Assembly: GCF_964656455.1 (NCBI RefSeq)
Contig: NC_135718.1
Span: 21,712,449-21,776,448, forward strand
Reading direction: 5' to 3'
DNA from: Halichoerus grypus
Lineage: Eukaryota > Chordata > Mammalia > Carnivora > Phocidae
DNA length: 64,000 nt
Each line of letters starts with the position of its first letter. Within the stretch, counting starts at the first letter, position 1. The notes under the pieces were generated by a model. That model had not been told where the DNA came from. It did not search any database and worked only from the letters and a program-made list of their open reading frames with translations. This document shows, in pieces, positions 23,577 to 35,560 of the stretch. Position numbers and translations under genes: made by a program.

Positions 23577-23590
23577 TCCCAGTTTGTTTC

Positions 23591-24324
23591 GTAAGACCAA
23601 TAACATGGATGAATCTATGGCAAAACTGAAAGGGAGCCAGAGTGAAAGTTTAGGAGAGGACATCTAGTGAGCAGGTGGGGGGCAGCAGGTTTGGGATGAG
23701 CTCTGAGGTGTTCATTTCCAGAATTTTAGATCCACACCACCTTGATTACTTGCATCCACAGATAGCTGTCTTTTGCTTGCTGTTGACATGTCTCTAAAAG
23801 CCAGAATAGTTTGGTAATGTTGGTGTAGGCTATCTATTTTTAATATTGAGTTTGGAAAAAAAAAAAGCATAAGTATCTAATGTGGGGACAATCAGAATGA
23901 GCATGATGCTTCTTTGAGATTTTCTGGATCTGAATAAGCCAGCTTCAGGGGCAGTCTCTGCCTCTAGGACAGATGCTTGGGGCAATTCTTGTGTGAAAGA
24001 AGAAGAAAATAAGATTTGCTAGAGATCTATAGGGCTGAATATTCTAAATGCAGGGTCAGAGTGAAGAAATGAGCAGGAGAAGAAGTTGTTGGGAGAGCAG
24101 CTACTGGAATCCTGCTGGTCAATTTTCCAGCTCAAATCTATTAAAGTGTTGTCATGTACATAGATATAGATCCCAAGCTTACACTTTTCTCTCTTGAAAT
24201 TTTCATAAGTTTTCCTAGCCAAAGTGAGCCTAACTAGATCATGGTAACCATGTAGAACAAGGGATGAAATTTTGGTTTCATTCTGAATGTGAGGGGTGGC
24301 CACTGGAAGAGATTTCATTTAAAG
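23591..24324. other. Unassigned non-coding DNA
   Basis: No gene is recognised. A run of twelve A at about 23857 has no clear flanking duplication. A 99-codon open frame on the minus strand (24318-24019) has no family signature. Confidence 0.55.
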
Positions 24325-24647
24325 ATCACCCAGCCAGAAAGACAAGTATCATATGATCTCACTGATATGAGGAATTTGAGAAACAAGACAGAGGATCACA
24401 GGGGAAGGGAGGGAAAAATGAAACAAGACGAAACCAGAGAGGGAGACAAACCATAAGAAACTCCTAATCTCAGGAAACAAACTGAGGGTTGCCGGAGTGG
24501 TGGGGGTTAGGAGGGATGGGGTGGCTGGGTGATGGACATTGGGGAGGGTAAGTACCATGGTGAGCGCTGTGAATTGTGTAAGACTGATGAATCACAGACC
24601 TGTACCCATGAAACAAATAATACATTAAATGTTAATAAAAAAAAAAA
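24325..24647 (+). mobile_element. LINE-1 3' end fragment, plus strand
   Basis: About 320 bp of L1 3' UTR in forward orientation: 'atatgatctcactgatatga', 'caggaaacaaactgagggtt', 'gggtgatggacattggggag', then 'acattaaatgttaataaa' and an A tail. Short flanking similarity ('atcacc' before and after) may be a decayed TSD. It is the only clear 3' UTR fragment of this type facing the plus strand in the window. Confidence 0.88.
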
Positions 24648-25744
24648 TCACCTGGCTGTTGTGTGGAGAATGGACTTCGTGAACATGAATGGAAGCGGGA
24701 AGACCAGTCACGTAGCTGTGTCAGTGGCCTCAGGGGCTGTACCCAGCCAACCACGGCAGACGACTGTGGATGGGATTAGTGTGTCTGAGTGACTCTGACC
24801 CTGTGGTCAGAGTGTCAGATATGGTGTCACTTCCCCAGGCTGTGTTAATTAAGCATCCCCTTTCCTAATTATCTTGGAGCAGTTATTTCCTCTGTGAAAA
24901 AATTTTGGGGGAGAACACCTCTTTTCTTTTTTTCTTAAGCAGAGAGGAATCTGAGAATCAAAAGTTCTTGTGTTTATGGCTAGAGAGACATTAAAAATCT
25001 TTCAGCTATAAAAATAATTACCCAAAAATCAACAGCATGAAAATGCTGGCTGGTTCTTATAAATGTGTTTTAGGTCATGTAAATCATGGTAAAGGTTGCA
25101 ATTAGAGATGAATTTTTTCCCCCCCTGGGAAGGCTACATGCAGTTTTCAGCTGTAGAAATTTCCTTGATCTCTTGAGCTCTAGGCAGCCGTCCCTGCAAA
25201 CTGTAATCTGTTTGCCTATATTACATGTGATAATTGTTGCCAAGGTCAATGTCTTCAGAGATATAAAATGTAGGACGAATGGTCTCCTGTGCCTGATATG
25301 TGTCTTCTGTTAGGAATATTAGGCTGAAATAGTTTAATAGCAGATATTACAGAACTAATTCTGAATCTCCTTTCTGATGGCTAGAAAATTGGTAACTCTC
25401 ATCCATTGAAAATTATTTTCTAGCATAATTTTTTTCTCCAACCGTGCTATAAGGCTTTTAAGATTATTTTAAGAAGCATCTTTGCAGCTACACTTATCAT
25501 GGGATGTGAAAGAACTAAGTTTTAACATCTTTTTTTTTTTTTTGGTGGATGTCATCTTGGTCCTTCTTTATTATAAGCCTTTGGATTATATCTTATTTGT
25601 GAAGTAAACTCTAAAGCAACTTTGAACAACTTCGAAGAACTCTTCAGTTTTCGGGTGGAGAAAGGCCTTTTCCACATTCTTATTTTACAGGTTTCTGATG
25701 TGTCTATCTGCAAGGGTGGTGATTTGTGAACATGACTTCAGTCA
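24648..25744. other. Unassigned non-coding DNA
   Basis: Nothing recognised. A T-run near 25530-25543 is the only low-complexity tract. Confidence 0.55.
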
Positions 25745-25855
25745 TTAATAAACTGGACATCTATGTACCAGACACTGTGTTAAGTTCTAGGCATCCAATA
25801 GCCAACGAAACTGAGAGGATTCTTGCTCACAAGGAGCCTTCAATCTAGTGTGAAC
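25745..25855. repeat. Ancient interspersed repeat, L2/MIR age
   Basis: The blocks 'ccagacactgtgttaagttc' and 'ctcacaaggagccttcaatc' match a widespread mammalian repeat motif (a '...gccaggcactg...' block followed by '...aaggagctt...'). I cannot name the family with certainty. Related segments occur at about 48480 and 55430. Confidence 0.5.
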
Positions 25856-26189
25856 AAAAGTTCCTTCATCCAAGCTCCCTCATGCTGCTGAGCTCCTGAT
25901 AAGATGTAGGGAAGATGCCAGGCTTCGCATTTAAGAGTCTTTATTTTGAAGGTGAAAGCCCGATATTTCCTCTGTGGCTTTATGCTTGCATATATGTTGT
26001 CTGTGGGTCTGGTACCCAGTTTGTATCCGTGAGACATTGGCATCTAAATGGTTTTTAAAGTTTACTAAAAATGTGGCCCATAGACTTTGACTTTGAGTTA
26101 GTTCCTACTCTGTCTGTGTCAGGCACTTTAATGTGTGTGCATGTATTCGTGTGTGTGTGTTTGCCTGTACCTTTTGTGCCTTTGGAGTA
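25856..26189. other. Unassigned non-coding DNA with a TG tract
   Basis: Contains an imperfect TG repeat at about 26132-26161. No gene is recognised. Confidence 0.55.
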
Positions 26190-26315
26190 TCCCCTAAAAG
26201 CAGATTAGTATGATCTCTGCACAAATGAGGGTATTGAGACTGAGAAAATAACTTGTTCCTGGCCAAGCAACAGGCAAGTGGTGGAGCAGAATTCAAGCTC
26301 AGGACTGTCTTCTTC
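26190..26315 (-). repeat. MIR fragment, reverse orientation
   Basis: The order 'atgagggtattgagactgag', 'aataacttgttcctggccaa' and 'ggagcagaattcaagctcag' matches an inverted MIR. Confidence 0.75.
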
Positions 26316-26631
26316 AACAACCCATTCCCCCGTCAGCGCCCCCACTCTACTTCATCGTGGATTTTTTGGCTTCTGCTTCTTTCAGCCCTTTCCCCTTATC
26401 CTAGTGGAACAGGGCAGCTTTCATCCACTTCTTAAATAAAAAATTATACTTTTGATGACTTCAGTGACTTTCTAGTTTTGTCTTTCTCTTTAAGGGAAAA
26501 AATCAAATGGAAAATTAATTAAAGCTCAATATTCAACTTAGATTGTATCTGTGGACTTTTTTTGGTTTAGATAATACTTTAAGCTATAGAACTAAAGTGC
26601 ACTAGCCCCCAAACTGAGAATCTAAACATTG
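26316..26631. other. Unassigned non-coding DNA
   Basis: Nothing recognised between the MIR and the MLT1 LTR. Confidence 0.55.
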
Positions 26632-27012
26632 TGTTATGGACTGAATTGTGTTCACCCATAATTCATATGTTGAAACCCTAATTTCCAGTGTGACTGTAGT
26701 TGGAGATAGGGACTTTAAAGAGAAAACTAAGGTTAAATGAAATCATAAGGGTGGGGTCCTAATCCAAAAGGACTCATGTCCTTTAAGGAGAAGAGAAACC
26801 ATGGATGCACATGCATGGAGAGAAAGTCATGTGATGATGCAGCAAGAAGAAGGTCCTGTGCAAGCCAAGAAGAGAGGCCTAGGAAACACCAACCCTGCTG
26901 ACACCTTGATCTTGGACTTCCAATGCTTCTGAACTATGAGAAAAGAAATTTCTGTTGTTTAAGCCACCCAGTCTGTGGTATTTTGTAATGGCAGCACTAG
27001 CAAACTAATACA
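26632..27012 (+). mobile_element. MLT1-type MaLR solo LTR, plus strand
   Basis: Begins TGTTATGGACTGAATTGTGT and ends 'gcaaactaataca', the usual MLT1 termini. Internally it shows 'cataagggtggggtcctaat', 'ccttgatcttggacttcc' and 'ttgtttaagccacccagtct'. Flanking 5-mers cattg and caatg differ by one base and are probably the aged TSD. MLT1 is an old non-coding ERVL-related LTR; no retroviral genes are attached. Confidence 0.88.
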
Positions 27013-27017
27013 CAATG

Positions 27018-27869
27018 ATAACACTACGAAAAGAAAAAGAAAGAAAGAATAACTGTCACTTGGAGAGAAGGAAAAAATATTTTTTGAAGTACAAAAGGGA
27101 GGAAATGAGTGCACAAAATAAGGAAGACAAGATGTCCTTAAAAGACAACCTGATAGCTTCATAGTTGCTAGTGATAATTTAACTCTCTGACTCACAGCAT
27201 TTAACCATTTAAACATCCTATCCTATGGGTCACTGAGAGAGTAAAGTTCCTCCCTCAGCTCAAGCTCTCTATGTGGAGTTCAGAACGTGCACGGTCCTGA
27301 TGTGACTACCAAGAGATTATCACAGCTTAGATATCTGACTTAGGCTTCCTCCCCTGGCTGTGTGAGTGAACCCATGATTCTAGAGTGGAAATGATAGCTG
27401 AGCTTCCCCCTCTGTGATGAACAGAGGGAACTTCTGGGCTATTCCATCAGATGTCTGTCCATGCCACATGGACATTATCACACAGAAGAGAGATCTCTCT
27501 TTCACTTGGACAGTCGTCAGCCAAATTTCCTGGCCAATCTTTTTGAGGTCCTGAGATGCTTTTCTGATGGGTCCAGTCTCTACAAGACACCGTGGAGTCA
27601 ATGGTTGAAAACCAAAAGGCTTTTCTAGTAGGGTTCATAATGAGGACGTCGGATATCTCGTTGACCAGAAATCTGTTTTAGCACCTGTGGCCTACCACAC
27701 AGGTCAGTCATCATCTATTGGTCATTGTAGACCCTACTTTATCTGTTGACACTACTCCTATTAAAGTATTTCTGGTGTCTTCCACCATGCGCCCCAGCAA
27801 ACTATGCCACCTTATTTCACATACAAAATCTGTGTGATAAAACATTGGTGGTGCAATGTATAAGGCACG
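27018..27869. other. Unassigned non-coding DNA
   Basis: No gene or repeat family is recognised. Confidence 0.55.
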
Positions 27870-28040
27870 CACAGTCTTTGCTTCCTAAACCCCTCAGTTT
27901 CTTGATGTGTAAAACTGGGTTAATAATAGCTACCTCACATGATTGTTACGAGGATTAGAGGAATCAGTATGCTAACGTACTTAGAACAGTGCCTGGTATG
28001 TGTAGGTAATCCAATAACTAGGAGCTACTGATACTGTGAT
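27870..28040 (+). repeat. MIR SINE, forward orientation
   Basis: Reads 'cctcagtttcttgatgtgta', 'taatagctacctcacatgat', 'tgttacgaggatta' and 'agaacagtgcctggtatgtg', the MIR 3' two-thirds in forward order. Confidence 0.82.
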
Positions 28041-29024
28041 TATTCAAAATGGCCATGTAAATGAAGGCTTCTTAGAAGAATGGTATTAACAAGATACCCA
28101 ACAATATGGGTCAGCCTGCAACCACCTCCACTGTTGCCAAGGTGTTATTTTCAGGATGCATACTGCTGTCCTGAGCTACCATATCTAGTCTATCTCCCAT
28201 TCTACCAGGTAACACTAACTGGTATCCTACTGGAGAAAAATCCTGCTTCTTGTTCCCCGTCCCCTGCACCTCTCTGTAAATAGGGACCAGAGCTAAACGT
28301 GGAGCAGTTCTTTTCGATTTGCAATTTTAAGGGAGTGATGGCTCCCCAACAAAACCCCAGATGTTTGTTTCTTTTTTTAAATGCGCTGTTTACCAGAACA
28401 TGCCTTTACCTTTCCCAGGGAATGCTATAGATATAAATAACCATCTAGGGGAGATATTTTGAGTATACAGGATGTAACCTCAGGAAGAATTCATTCTTTC
28501 TTAAAGCAGAACTCTCTGTTCATTTCCCCTCTCTGGGGACATAATGAATAATGTGTGAGAGTTCAGGAGTAATTAAGAATAATGGCAGTGTCAACCTTAG
28601 GACAAGTGATAAATCTTTGTTTATGATTTAGCAATTTTATTAATGCTTAGTCAAAAGACTACTTCTGGGTTGTAATGAAAGTATGCTAGAGTAATTCTTT
28701 AGCCTCAGAAATGGAGAAACAGACTTGCAAAATATGTTCAGAAATTTCCTCCCAGGAGGCATAAATTAAACTTTGATATTCCATAGATTATTTCATGGCT
28801 TGTGAAATTTCAACGTTTTTCTACAATATTTAATTTACTTTTGAATATGCATATGTCCTAGGTACCTAACGTCTACACTGATGATACAGTCCCCATTTTA
28901 CATACTCATGGGGAGGTGGGGTGAAGACACTTATACATAAATAATTACCAAAAAATGAGATCAGTACAAAAATAACATTCTATGCAAAATGCTTAGGCAG
29001 TGCAAACATTGTGGTACTTGAATC
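28041..29024. other. Unassigned non-coding DNA
   Basis: No gene, RNA or repeat is recognised. Confidence 0.55.
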
Positions 29025-29165
29025 AGTCTTTCTACGAAAGGAGATGATTTGTCCTCATCCCTAGAGATTCTGATTTAATTGTCTTGCTGTGGGACCTAGC
29101 TTAGGTATTTGTTTTTGGAGTTCCAGTGATGATGTCTATGTGTAGCCATGGTTGAGAATCATCAT
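29025..29165. repeat. MER5-like hAT-Charlie fragment
   Basis: Contains 'agagattctgatttaattg' and ends 'atggttgagaatcatcatc', typical of short hAT-Charlie derivatives. Exact family is uncertain. Confidence 0.55.
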
Positions 29166-29499
29166 CCTAATAGGTATCATTCCTGCTGAGCTTTCTTATT
29201 CTTGGCAGTAGCAGCTTTATGATCTCTCTCAGGGAAAAGACAATGGAAAATTCTCATATTCGGGTTTCAGGATTTCATCATAATAGAACACTAGATGCAA
29301 TACCCCCATGCTCTGTGTCTGTGCAGAACTGCCCATTTGACAGAGGCAGAGAAGGGGACTAAAAACTAGCCAGATATATTCAGAGATCAGGACTTTATCA
29401 TTCTGAATCAAGATTTCTCACTCTAGGTTGCTCTCAATTGGACACTGCTGACCTATAAAATTAACAAGTATAGAAAATGCTGGAGAGAAATAGGTTAGG
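29166..29499. other. Unassigned non-coding DNA
   Basis: Lies between two fragments of the same MER5-like type. Nothing recognised. Confidence 0.55.
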
Positions 29500-29640
29500 G
29501 AAATGATTCTCAATCTTAGTTGGGTATAAGAATCACCTAGAAGGCTACTTAAAGTGCATATTCTGGGGTCCCATCCACAGGGATCTTATTTCAGTATGTG
29601 TTCAATAAGGCATAGAAATGTATATTTTTAATAAGCTATT
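29500..29640. repeat. MER5-like hAT-Charlie fragment, opposite orientation
   Basis: Begins 'atgattctcaatcttagttg' and continues 'aagaatcacctagaaggcta', the mirror orientation of the fragment at 29025. Exact family is uncertain. Confidence 0.55.
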
Positions 29641-31559
29641 TGGTTGATTTTTGAATAGGAAATCAAAGAACATACCTTGAAAAAAAAAACACCATGGGGC
29701 TTGAAGAATCTCCAGTGGTGCCAATCACAGGGTTTCCTGGATTTTAGGCATCTCTGAAGAGATAATGAAGAAATGGACAGAAGAAGAGGAGGTTTAGGCA
29801 TGACTGAAAAGGGACTTTGGATATGTGCAAAAGTACATGTCGGTTTAGAAATAGTACTTTAGTGTTGGTAAGGACCTCCAAGGTGATTTGGTCCAATCAA
29901 ATGTATCATTTCAGTTATGACATTACAAATGAATAACCATGTGGCCTTGGCTGACCTTCACACAGGGAGTTTTGTACATCCCTGTCCATTTCTGGATGAC
30001 TCTGGCTGGGTACTTGAGCTGACCATATCCACCAATCTATACTTTCTGACCTTTAGCTTTTTAGCAATATCAAACAAGCCAACCTGTTCCTCCCCATGGC
30101 AACTTTCATATACAGATAATGACCCTCTTGTTGACATCCTGTCAGCTTTCCATTCCCCTTGAACAGTCCTCTTCTTCCAATATTCTTCTTTCAGCAGTTT
30201 CCAGATCATTCACCATCATGGTCATAGTGCTTTGAAATCTGTAAGCCTCAGACAGATGATCCCAAGAGATCAGTGTTACCAGTGTTTTATACCCACATCT
30301 GCTGCCCCCTTCCCCAAGTACAATGAGAGTATTACTTTCTGAGATCATTTTTATTACTTACTGTAGTGCATTTACAGAATATTAGCAAGTGAACCTGAAT
30401 TTGAGATTGAACAAATGAGTGGTTTTTTGTGGGTTCCTTCAAATCATTGACAGACTTGGGAAAGAGGAAACTCCAATAGAAAAAAATTGAATGATCCAGA
30501 ATCAGATAACCAATTCTAATATGCCTGAAATCCCTCTCAGTTTGGTTTCCAAGTGTACCTGATCTAGATGTGTTAGGGATCCTGCAGGTGCTCTGAGGCA
30601 GAGTGAGCAGAGAAATTGCAAAAGTTGTTTGCAACCATGGGGCTTTGCCTCTACTCCACACCTAAAACCATGACTGGATTGTCATGTTCTGATTCCACAG
30701 GACCTGGCTCATCATCAAAGGTGACAAATTTGTCATTTGATGGCAAATACAGTCTACTGGGTTGGCAAAACAGAAAGCATAACCTTCTTGGTGAATCTTT
30801 GATTTGCAAAGTTTGTATTTCTACAATAATAGCTTTCTACAATAACTGTGGCAGGATTTTTATATACTGTGCAAACAAGGCTGAAGACTGTTCTTCAGGA
30901 GGCTGGAGGGACTTGCAGGAGGGGAATTGGTGAATGTCTGTTTCTTCCCATGGTTTGCACAGGAAGAAAAGATGTTATAGAAGAAAAATTGGAAACGTGG
31001 ATTAACCAGTCGAAAGCCTTCTAAGGGAAAACAAATGGAACTTTCTACTCCTGGTGAAATTTTTATTATGTTGTTCAATCTAAGGTGGCTGACAGTGGAA
31101 TAGGAGCGGAGTTGTGGGTAGAGGATCACAGAACTAGAAGACTTGGATGATTCCTCCTTTCTGTACCGTATGTGTTATCAAACAAGTCTGAACTTGTTTG
31201 GTAAGATGGTCAAGTGTATAGTTGCAGTACAAGTATCTGTAATGATGCATTATCCATTTAGCACAGATCTCCACTGCAGATTATCTGCCTATTTCATGAA
31301 TCATTACCTTCTCACGGCACCCAAGGCCCTTATAACTCCAAAACATCTTCCTCCAGGGTTGCGCCCCACTGGGGACCTCAGGGCACCAAAGCCTTAACTT
31401 TTTGTTATGCCCTGAACATGGTAATTTCATTCAGACCTCAGACCATTGATCTTGCTAATTCTTCACTAGGTAGATTATTACTTCTGATCGTCTTCCATTG
31501 AAAATTGACTTATTTTGCAGAGCCAACCCTAATGATACAATGTTCCTGAAGCCTTTCCT
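29641..31559. other. Unassigned non-coding DNA
   Basis: Nearly 2 kb without a recognised gene or repeat. Open frames of 68-109 codons near 30.3-30.9 kb overlap on both strands and carry no known motif, so I do not call them genes. Confidence 0.5.
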
Positions 31560-31719
31560 GAATTTTTAATAACGGCATGACTTATGGAGCTACTATTAGG
31601 TAACAGGCATTGTGCTGTGTCAGATATATTGTTATTTACCTTAATCCTCATATTCATACCATAAAGTGAAGTACTATTTTTCTTATTTTAGGGATGGGAA
31701 TGGAACTCTAGACAAGTTT
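31560..31719 (-). repeat. MIR, left part, interrupted by a SINE
   Basis: The order 'acaggcattgtgctgtgtca', 'ttaatcctcatattcatacc' and 'ttagggatgggaatggaac' matches an inverted MIR. The expected continuation is found beyond the Can-SINE, from about 31949. Confidence 0.7.
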
Positions 31720-31948
31720 TATTTGTTTAACCCCCCCCTTTTTTTAAAGATTTGTTTATTTTGGAGAGAGAGAGCATGCACATGAGTGGGGGGAGGGGCA
31801 CAGGGAGAGAAACTTCAAGCAGACTCCCCACTAAGCATTGAGCCCAACCTGGGGCTCTATCTCACGACCCATGAGATCATGACTTGAGCCAAAACCAAGA
31901 GTTAGATGCTTAACCAACTGAGCCACCCAGGTGCCCCTATTTGTTTAT
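31720..31948 (-). mobile_element. Can-SINE inserted into a MIR
   Basis: SINE body about 31730-31938, minus strand, with the head ending GAGCCACCCAGGTGCCCC. The 10-bp TSD 'tatttgttta' occurs at 31720-31729 and 31939-31948. The tail is short and interrupted by a C-run, which suggests an older insertion. Confidence 0.93.
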
Positions 31949-32045
31949 CACTTAATGTCACCAAGTTTATAAGGGATGACTTAGACTTTGAACCTAGATC
32001 TGCAGATACAAGAGTCAACACTCCTCATCACTATCCTCTATGACT
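31949..32045 (-). repeat. MIR, right part
   Basis: Continues the MIR beyond the SINE: 'cttaatgtcaccaagtttat', 'gacttagactttgaacctag' and 'atctgcag' correspond to the inverted MIR centre and head. Confidence 0.65.
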
Positions 32046-32069
32046 TTTATTATTACTCCTCCCTCTATT

Positions 32070-32260
32070 TATACTTCCCCAAGAGGACTTATCCCTCTAT
32101 TTAGTACTTATTTATACTTTAAATATAATTAGTTGGCTACAGGTCTCTTATCCTTGCTCTGCTATAAGCAGTTCTTTCTCATCTCCCATCTTCTCTCTTT
32201 GTTGGAGAAAGATCTGGGTATCCAATAAATATTTATTGAATTCAAAATGAAGGAACAATG
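32070..32260 (+). repeat. L2 3' end
   Basis: Ends with 'ccaataaatatttattgaat', the conserved L2 terminus, in forward direction. Upstream similarity is weak. Confidence 0.6.
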
Positions 32261-32599
32261 GCTAAGACTTTTGCTTCTGGCTATGTTGTAGTAGTCTGTA
32301 TCAGAGTAACTCACATTAACAGAAATACAAAGGAAGTCATTTAGCTAGAAGAAAAATAATCTCAGATGAAAGATGAAGCAAGTTAAGAAAATGAGCCTGT
32401 AAGTGATCTAAATAAATAGAGACTGTTTAAAACAATGGCAATAATGGTTTTTGAGTTTTAATATAGGTTGTAAGTAAGGGTCATAAAATCTTTTCATTGT
32501 TGGGGAAGTGGTAAAAGTAATAACTTTTTATATACTCTGACAAGACAAGAAGAAATGTAGAAGTGAATTAAGGAAATGTATAACAGGCAAGCTACTAGA

Positions 32600-33010
32600 G
32601 GGGAAATGGAATGATTTTTAAAATTCATAATTATTTCAAAAGAAGGCAAGACTATGAAAAAATATGTATACTAAGCCCAAATATATTACTAATTAAAAAT
32701 AGATGAAATTCTCTAATTAAAATAAGAATGATAGAAAAGATTAAAAAAAGAAGAAAATAACTCTCATAGTTAGAAATACCTTTCAATGTAAGGGCATGGA
32801 AAAGGTGAAAATAAAATGATGTAGAAAGATAAAAGAAACATCAGGGAAATACTAACCAAAAAGAAAGTTTGTATTGCATTAATACTATTAAAAAAGGAAA
32901 TATTTATGATCAGAAATAATTCCAGAGTTAAAGAGAACATTTAATGATGATAAAAGGGTCAGCGCAACAGAAATACCCATTCATCCTAAACTTGTATGCC
33001 ATTATTAGTA
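32600..33010 (+). repeat. Ancient L1 fragment, ORF2 endonuclease region
   Basis: A-rich plus-strand sequence with 'aatactaaccaaaaagaaag', 'taatactatt', 'gttaaagagaacatttaatg' and 'atgataaaagggtcag' in the order of the L1 ORF2 endonuclease domain. The full-length L1 has the same region on the opposite strand near 11.6 kb. Reading frames are destroyed. Confidence 0.6.
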
Positions 33011-33519
33011 AGTCCAGAAACAATATATAAAATGAATGGTGGTGATTAGATTATAGCATCTGATTTCTCCTTCTCCTGACTTTCAATGATACGATCATTC
33101 TTTTCATCAAGCCAATACATATAAAGAACCTAATTCTGAATATTTCACATTCAGGGTGGCTTTTGCAACATTATTATTGCTATTAATATGAATATTTTAT
33201 GTATATGCATGCATACATAAAAGAATATGCATGTACACCTATATAGAAAACTCTGTGTAGGTAGGTGTGTATGTATAATGCAATCAAATAAGATGCTAAA
33301 GTGCATCTTAGCACCTTATAAGGCCAATAAAGTGATTCCTGTTTATAAAAGAGCTAAATCAGTTGCCACACCTTAAACATCCTACCTGTGACCCAATGAC
33401 ACACAGGATATACAGGCCTAGGCAATCCCTAGCTTTATATGAGTTTCTTTGGGATTATGACATATAGTAAGTGGCATCTAATAATTGTATACTTTATCTT
33501 AATATTATTTTGTTTATTA
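33011..33519. other. Unassigned non-coding DNA
   Basis: Nothing recognised. Contains a short TATG/CATG-rich tract at about 33198-33230. Confidence 0.55.
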
Positions 33520-34385
33520 ACTATTAAATAGGCAACACATGCACATTGACCGAAATTCAAAACCACCGAAGTGAATAAAGTGAATAGTATGCTTCCCTCC
33601 CTGTTTTTTTCCCAGATTAACCAGTCCTTCTCCTTGAAAGCAGTAATTATTGCCTTTCTTATTTATTTTCTGAAAGCATTCTGTACATTTAACAATATCA
33701 TTTAGTAATTATATATAAAAAATAATATCACTTAGTAACTAGTATTATAAGGGATATAGGGGTGCCTGGGTGGCTCAGTCAGTTAAGTGTCTGCCTTCCG
33801 CTCAGGTCATGATCTCAGGGTCCTGGGATCAAGCCCAGCATCGGGCTCTCTGCTCAGTGGGGGAGTCTGCTTCTCTCTCCCTTTGTGCTCGCTCGCTCGC
33901 TCTCTCTTTCTCTCTCAAATAAATAAATAAAATCTTAAAAAAAAACAAGGGATATATGTATGTGTGTATGTCTATTTTTGTGTTGTATAAACGTGTGTGT
34001 ATTTTTGTTGTGTTTTTTTTTCTTTACTCAACATTGTTTTACAGCTGACTTTTTTATTGAAACTACCACCAGGAGACCTGTAAAATGTCTCATTCTTTTT
34101 TACAGCTGCAGAATATTCCATTTTATAGAGATATCATAATTTATTTGACTAGTCTTATATAAACTAATTTGCTCCCCACATTTTATAATTACAATTACGC
34201 AATTAATGTCCAAGCACATATATATTACATCTCTCCTACTACAAGGGCATTGGAAACGCTTCTGTAAAATACACACCTGTATTCAGAATTGCTAAATCAA
34301 AAACTTTGTTTTTAAGTTTGAGAGCTATAGCCAAATTGTCCTTTATAGAGGCATTCTCAGGTTGACACTCCCATTGGTAATCACT
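33520..34385 (-). repeat. Ancient L1M 3' region, interrupted by a Can-SINE
   Basis: The left part carries 'aataggcaacacatgcacat' and a C-rich 'cttccctccctg' block typical of L1M 3' UTRs. The right part (about 34050-34385) has 'gcagaatattccattttata' and 'ctcccattggtaatc', matching inverted L1 sequence around the end of ORF2. A young SINE splits it at 33759. Confidence 0.65.
33749..33956 (+). mobile_element. Can-SINE, plus strand
   Basis: SINE body 33759-33946, from GGTGCCTGGGTGGCTCAG to an A-rich tail after AAATAAAATCTTAAAA. The 10-bp TSD 'aagggatata' is at 33749-33758 and 33947-33956. A CT-rich segment contains (GCTC)n-like repeats. Confidence 0.94.
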
Positions 34386-35560
34386 TACGCTCATTGCAGT
34401 CCTCAACATAGTGCTGGGAGGGCATCAGACTGGAATGAAGTACAACAGGTAACTGAATGCTTCTGAAAAGGCAAAGTGGCAACACCCACCAACTGTGAGT
34501 GCAGATAACCTGAATATGAAGGGATTCTCAACTTAAACACTCCACTAGGATCCTCTTTCCTTGAAGTAAAAATCATATGCAGCAAGAAGTTATTCTTTAA
34601 AGCCCCAAGACGTCAGTAATAAAAATGTAGTGGTTCCTACTTGATATGCAATTCATTGGAACAAGCATTAACAAACAGACACATTAAGGAATCAAGAATA
34701 AATAAATATTTAAAGAAGACACTACTGAAAGTGCACATGAGATTTCCCTGCAGGGAAATGGGTATATGCTGGAAGGAGGCAGGAGGGAAGGGTTGAGGAC
34801 TCTACTAAATCTCTGCAAGTACATATTGTTTGCTCAACTTTAGCCAACATTCATTCTCTTCTGTTAATTCACAGGTTAGTTCACTGCAAAGTTCCAGAAA
34901 TAACAAAAACATCTGGATGTATGGAATAGAAATCAAATTTCCCCCATGATAAAAAAAATACCTTAAACCTCTCCTGTGTCCTCCCTCTCTCCCAACTCCC
35001 CCCCCTCCCTCTTCTAAGAGTACTATGTACATTCCCCTGGGAAGATGATTTTGTTCACTGCTATCTTCACGCAATTTTCGCTTAGTTTCCCATATAATTA
35101 TAGGTTTCTCAGGAAGGTAAAAAAAGGCTGCCTATAAGAAACAGCCTGAATACTCCCAAAGCTGCTTGTGTAATAGATTTTAAAATGTCTAAGTTCTAGG
35201 GCTTTTGCCCAGATGGTTCAGACCTGTAGATGCTCTCATGCTGGGAGCCCTTCATGGAAAGCAGTGCTCCTGGGTGTATTTATTACATTGATCAAGGACC
35301 TGCTCCCTAGCTTGGTGTTCAGACCCCAGAGAGGGAGTTCTCAGCAGCAACTTGCAGAAATTTATCCCCTGCAGATAGCCATGGGAAGTGGAGAATAGCA
35401 CCAAGAATACACTGGTTTAATAATGGAAGGGAGCACAATTTCATTGGGAAAGACTCTGTTCACAGTTTCTTTTTCTTTTCTTTTCTTTTCTTTCTTTCTT
35501 TCTTTTTTTTTGTGTGTGTTTGTGTGTGTTTTCTTAAAAGCCCTATATCATCATTAATTG
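34386..35560. other. Unassigned non-coding DNA with a pyrimidine tract
   Basis: No gene is recognised. A compound (TTTTC)n(TTTC)n(TG)n tract is annotated separately. Confidence 0.55.
35467..35530 (+). repeat. Compound microsatellite TTTTC/TTTC/TG
   Basis: A CT-rich run of TTTTC then TTTC units passes through a T-run into TG repeats. Confidence 0.92.

Noticed and set aside
26180..26240. A stretch resembling the middle of U6 snRNA ('gcagattagtatgatctctg')
   Set aside because: The similarity stops on both sides, and the segment is better explained as an inverted MIR ('atgagggtattgagactgag', 'aataacttg').
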